Origin: Patescibacteria group bacterium
GTDB taxonomy: Bacteria > Patescibacteriota > JABMPQ01 > JAHIRA01
Direction: 5' to 3'
Length of the DNA: 5,309 nucleotides
NCBI GenBank assembly: GCA_018818905.1
Contig: JAHIRA010000062.1
Span: 1 to 5,309 of the forward strand
A model generated the notes under the pieces. That model searched no databases, was not told where the DNA came from, and saw only the letters and a list, made by a program, of their open reading frames with translations. The position numbers and the translations under genes are program-made. Numbering within the stretch: position 1 is the first letter of the stretch; every line of letters starts with the position of its first letter. Of the stretch, positions 4,589-5,309 are shown piece after piece.

Positions 4589-5269
4589 ATGTCAAAAAGA
4601 AGTAAGAATTACAAAGAGTCCAAAGAAAAAATTGAGAGTAAAGTTTACTCTTTAGAAGAAGGTCTAGATAAAACTCTTGAAACAGCCAAAACTAAGTTTG
4701 ATGAGTCGATTGAACTTCATCTTAGACTAGGAATTGACCCTTCCAAAGGTGATCAACTAGTTAGAGGAACAACTACTTTGCCCCATGGAACAGGCAAGAC
4801 CATGAAAGTGGCTGCTTTTGTGCCAGAAGATAAACAAGCTGAGGTCAAAGGAGCCGGAGCCGATCTGGTGGGAGGCGAAGAGTTGATTGAAGAAATTTCC
4901 AATTCAAAAAAATGTGATTTTGATATTGCCGTGGCGACGCCGGATATGATGCGTTTCTTGGGAAAAATTGCTAGAATTTTGGGTCCCAAGGGTTTGATGC
5001 CCAATCCCAAAAATGAGACTGTGACTCCTGATCCAGCCAAAATTATCAAAGAACTCAAGGCTGGAAAGGTTAGTTTTAGAAACGATGAAGGAGCTAACCT
5101 ACATCAACTGGTGGGGAAGGTTTCTTTTGGCAAGGACAAACTTTTGGAAAACATTGAAGCTTTTGTGAAGGTCGTAAAGAGTGCAAAACCAACTTCCTCA
5201 AAAGGCATTTACATTAAAAATGCAGTGTTGTGCTCAACTATGGGACCAAGCGTTAAGATCAAAATCTAA
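4589..5269 (+). CDS. rplA: 50S ribosomal protein L1
   Basis: L1 forms the mobile L1 stalk of the 50S subunit beside the E site, helps eject deacylated tRNA, and commonly represses its own operon. From the ATG at 4589 the protein has 226 residues, the normal bacterial length. Visible signatures are KFDESIELHLRLGIDPSKGD (36-55), VRGTTTLPHGTGKTMKVAAF (58-77) and, in domain II, ARILGPKGLMPNPK (128-141). The C-terminal part returns to domain I with GKVSFRNDEGANLH and ends near TMGPSVKIKI. The ATG is chosen over the in-frame GTG at 4550 because it has a Shine-Dalgarno sequence and because 4550-4576 is the leader hairpin. It has its own promoter and an L1-type leader, and is not adjacent to rplK. 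Confidence 0.97.
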   Translation: MSKRSKNYKESKEKIESKVYSLEEGLDKTLETAKTKFDESIELHLRLGIDPSKGDQLVRGTTTLPHGTGKTMKVAAFVPEDKQAEVKGAGADLVGGEELIEEISNSKKCDFDIAVATPDMMRFLGKIARILGPKGLMPNPKNETVTPDPAKIIKELKAGKVSFRNDEGANLHQLVGKVSFGKDKLLENIEAFVKVVKSAKPTSSKGIYIKNAVLCSTMGPSVKIKI

Positions 5270-5309
5270 ATGTTCTCAAAGCCGAAACTCAAGATTAGAA
5301 AGCTGGTTC
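5270..5309 (+). CDS. possible start of the next gene (truncated by the window end)
   Basis: An ATG follows the rplA TAA with no gap (5270-5272), and the frame stays open for the remaining 13 codons, reading MFSKPKLKIRKLV. The basic N-terminus does not look like L10 (rplJ), the usual next gene. It could be a cytoplasmic tail before a membrane helix, but too little is visible to say. It may also be chance. Confidence 0.3.
   Translation, partial: MFSKPKLKIRKLV

Noticed and set aside
1..5309. Recoded TGA (Gracilibacteria/SR1-type glycine code)
   Set aside because: All genes end in TAA or TAG, but every one is complete and of normal length without any in-frame TGA, so there is no evidence for recoding.
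1..5309. CRISPR arrays, insertion sequences, rRNA or tRNA genes
   Set aside because: I found no regularly spaced direct repeats, transposase-like ORF, terminal inverted repeats or cloverleaf structure on either strand.

Overview
The window looks like chromosomal DNA from a Patescibacteria/CPR-type bacterium (Parcubacteria-like is my best guess, not proven). The reasons are its moderate-to-low GC, very short intergenic gaps, starts mostly without a Shine-Dalgarno sequence, a low-complexity surface protein of a style familiar from CPR genomes, a minimal 65-residue SecE, and a CDP-archaeol-synthase-like gene among ribosomal protein genes. All eight visible stop codons are TAA or TAG. No in-frame TGA is needed in any gene, so the standard code fits.

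Layout. (1) Bases 1-693 hold the C-terminal part of a secreted beta-rich surface protein, closed by a strong intrinsic terminator (714-746). (2) A short intergenic stretch carries a second terminator, facing the other way, for the minus-strand gene at 945-1286. That gene encodes a 113-residue two-TM protein of unknown function. (3) Only 14 bp separate its start codon from that of a divergent signal peptidase I gene (lepB, 1301-1822). The promoters overlap there and the transcripts are probably leaderless or nearly so. (4) Bases 1823-1994 contain a perfect-consensus promoter, a UUCG-capped hairpin/terminator almost at its start point, and an extended -10 promoter for the next operon. (5) secE-nusG, a CarS-like membrane CTP-transferase gene and rplK (L11) follow as a tight plus-strand run. 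(6) A 12-bp perfect hairpin precedes a CDP-alcohol phosphatidyltransferase gene (3861-4427), which is followed by another hairpin. (7) rplA (L1) has its own promoter and a leader that resembles the L1-binding site of 23S rRNA, so it is probably autoregulated. A further ORF may begin at 5270.

How the genes work together. The classic secE-nusG-rplK-rplA block (translocon subunit, elongation factor, L11 and L1 of the 50S subunit) is interrupted twice by membrane-lipid genes. One is a CDP-archaeol-synthase-family enzyme that would make a CDP-activated lipid. The other is a CDP-alcohol phosphatidyltransferase that would use such a lipid to make a polar-headgroup lipid. Together they could be two consecutive steps of phospholipid or archaeal-type lipid synthesis. 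SecE and signal peptidase I belong to the export pathway that the surface protein would need. The most interesting points are the lipid-gene pair inside the ribosomal block, the relocation of the L1 feedback site directly in front of rplA, the overlapping divergent promoter, and the promoter-hairpin unit before secE.
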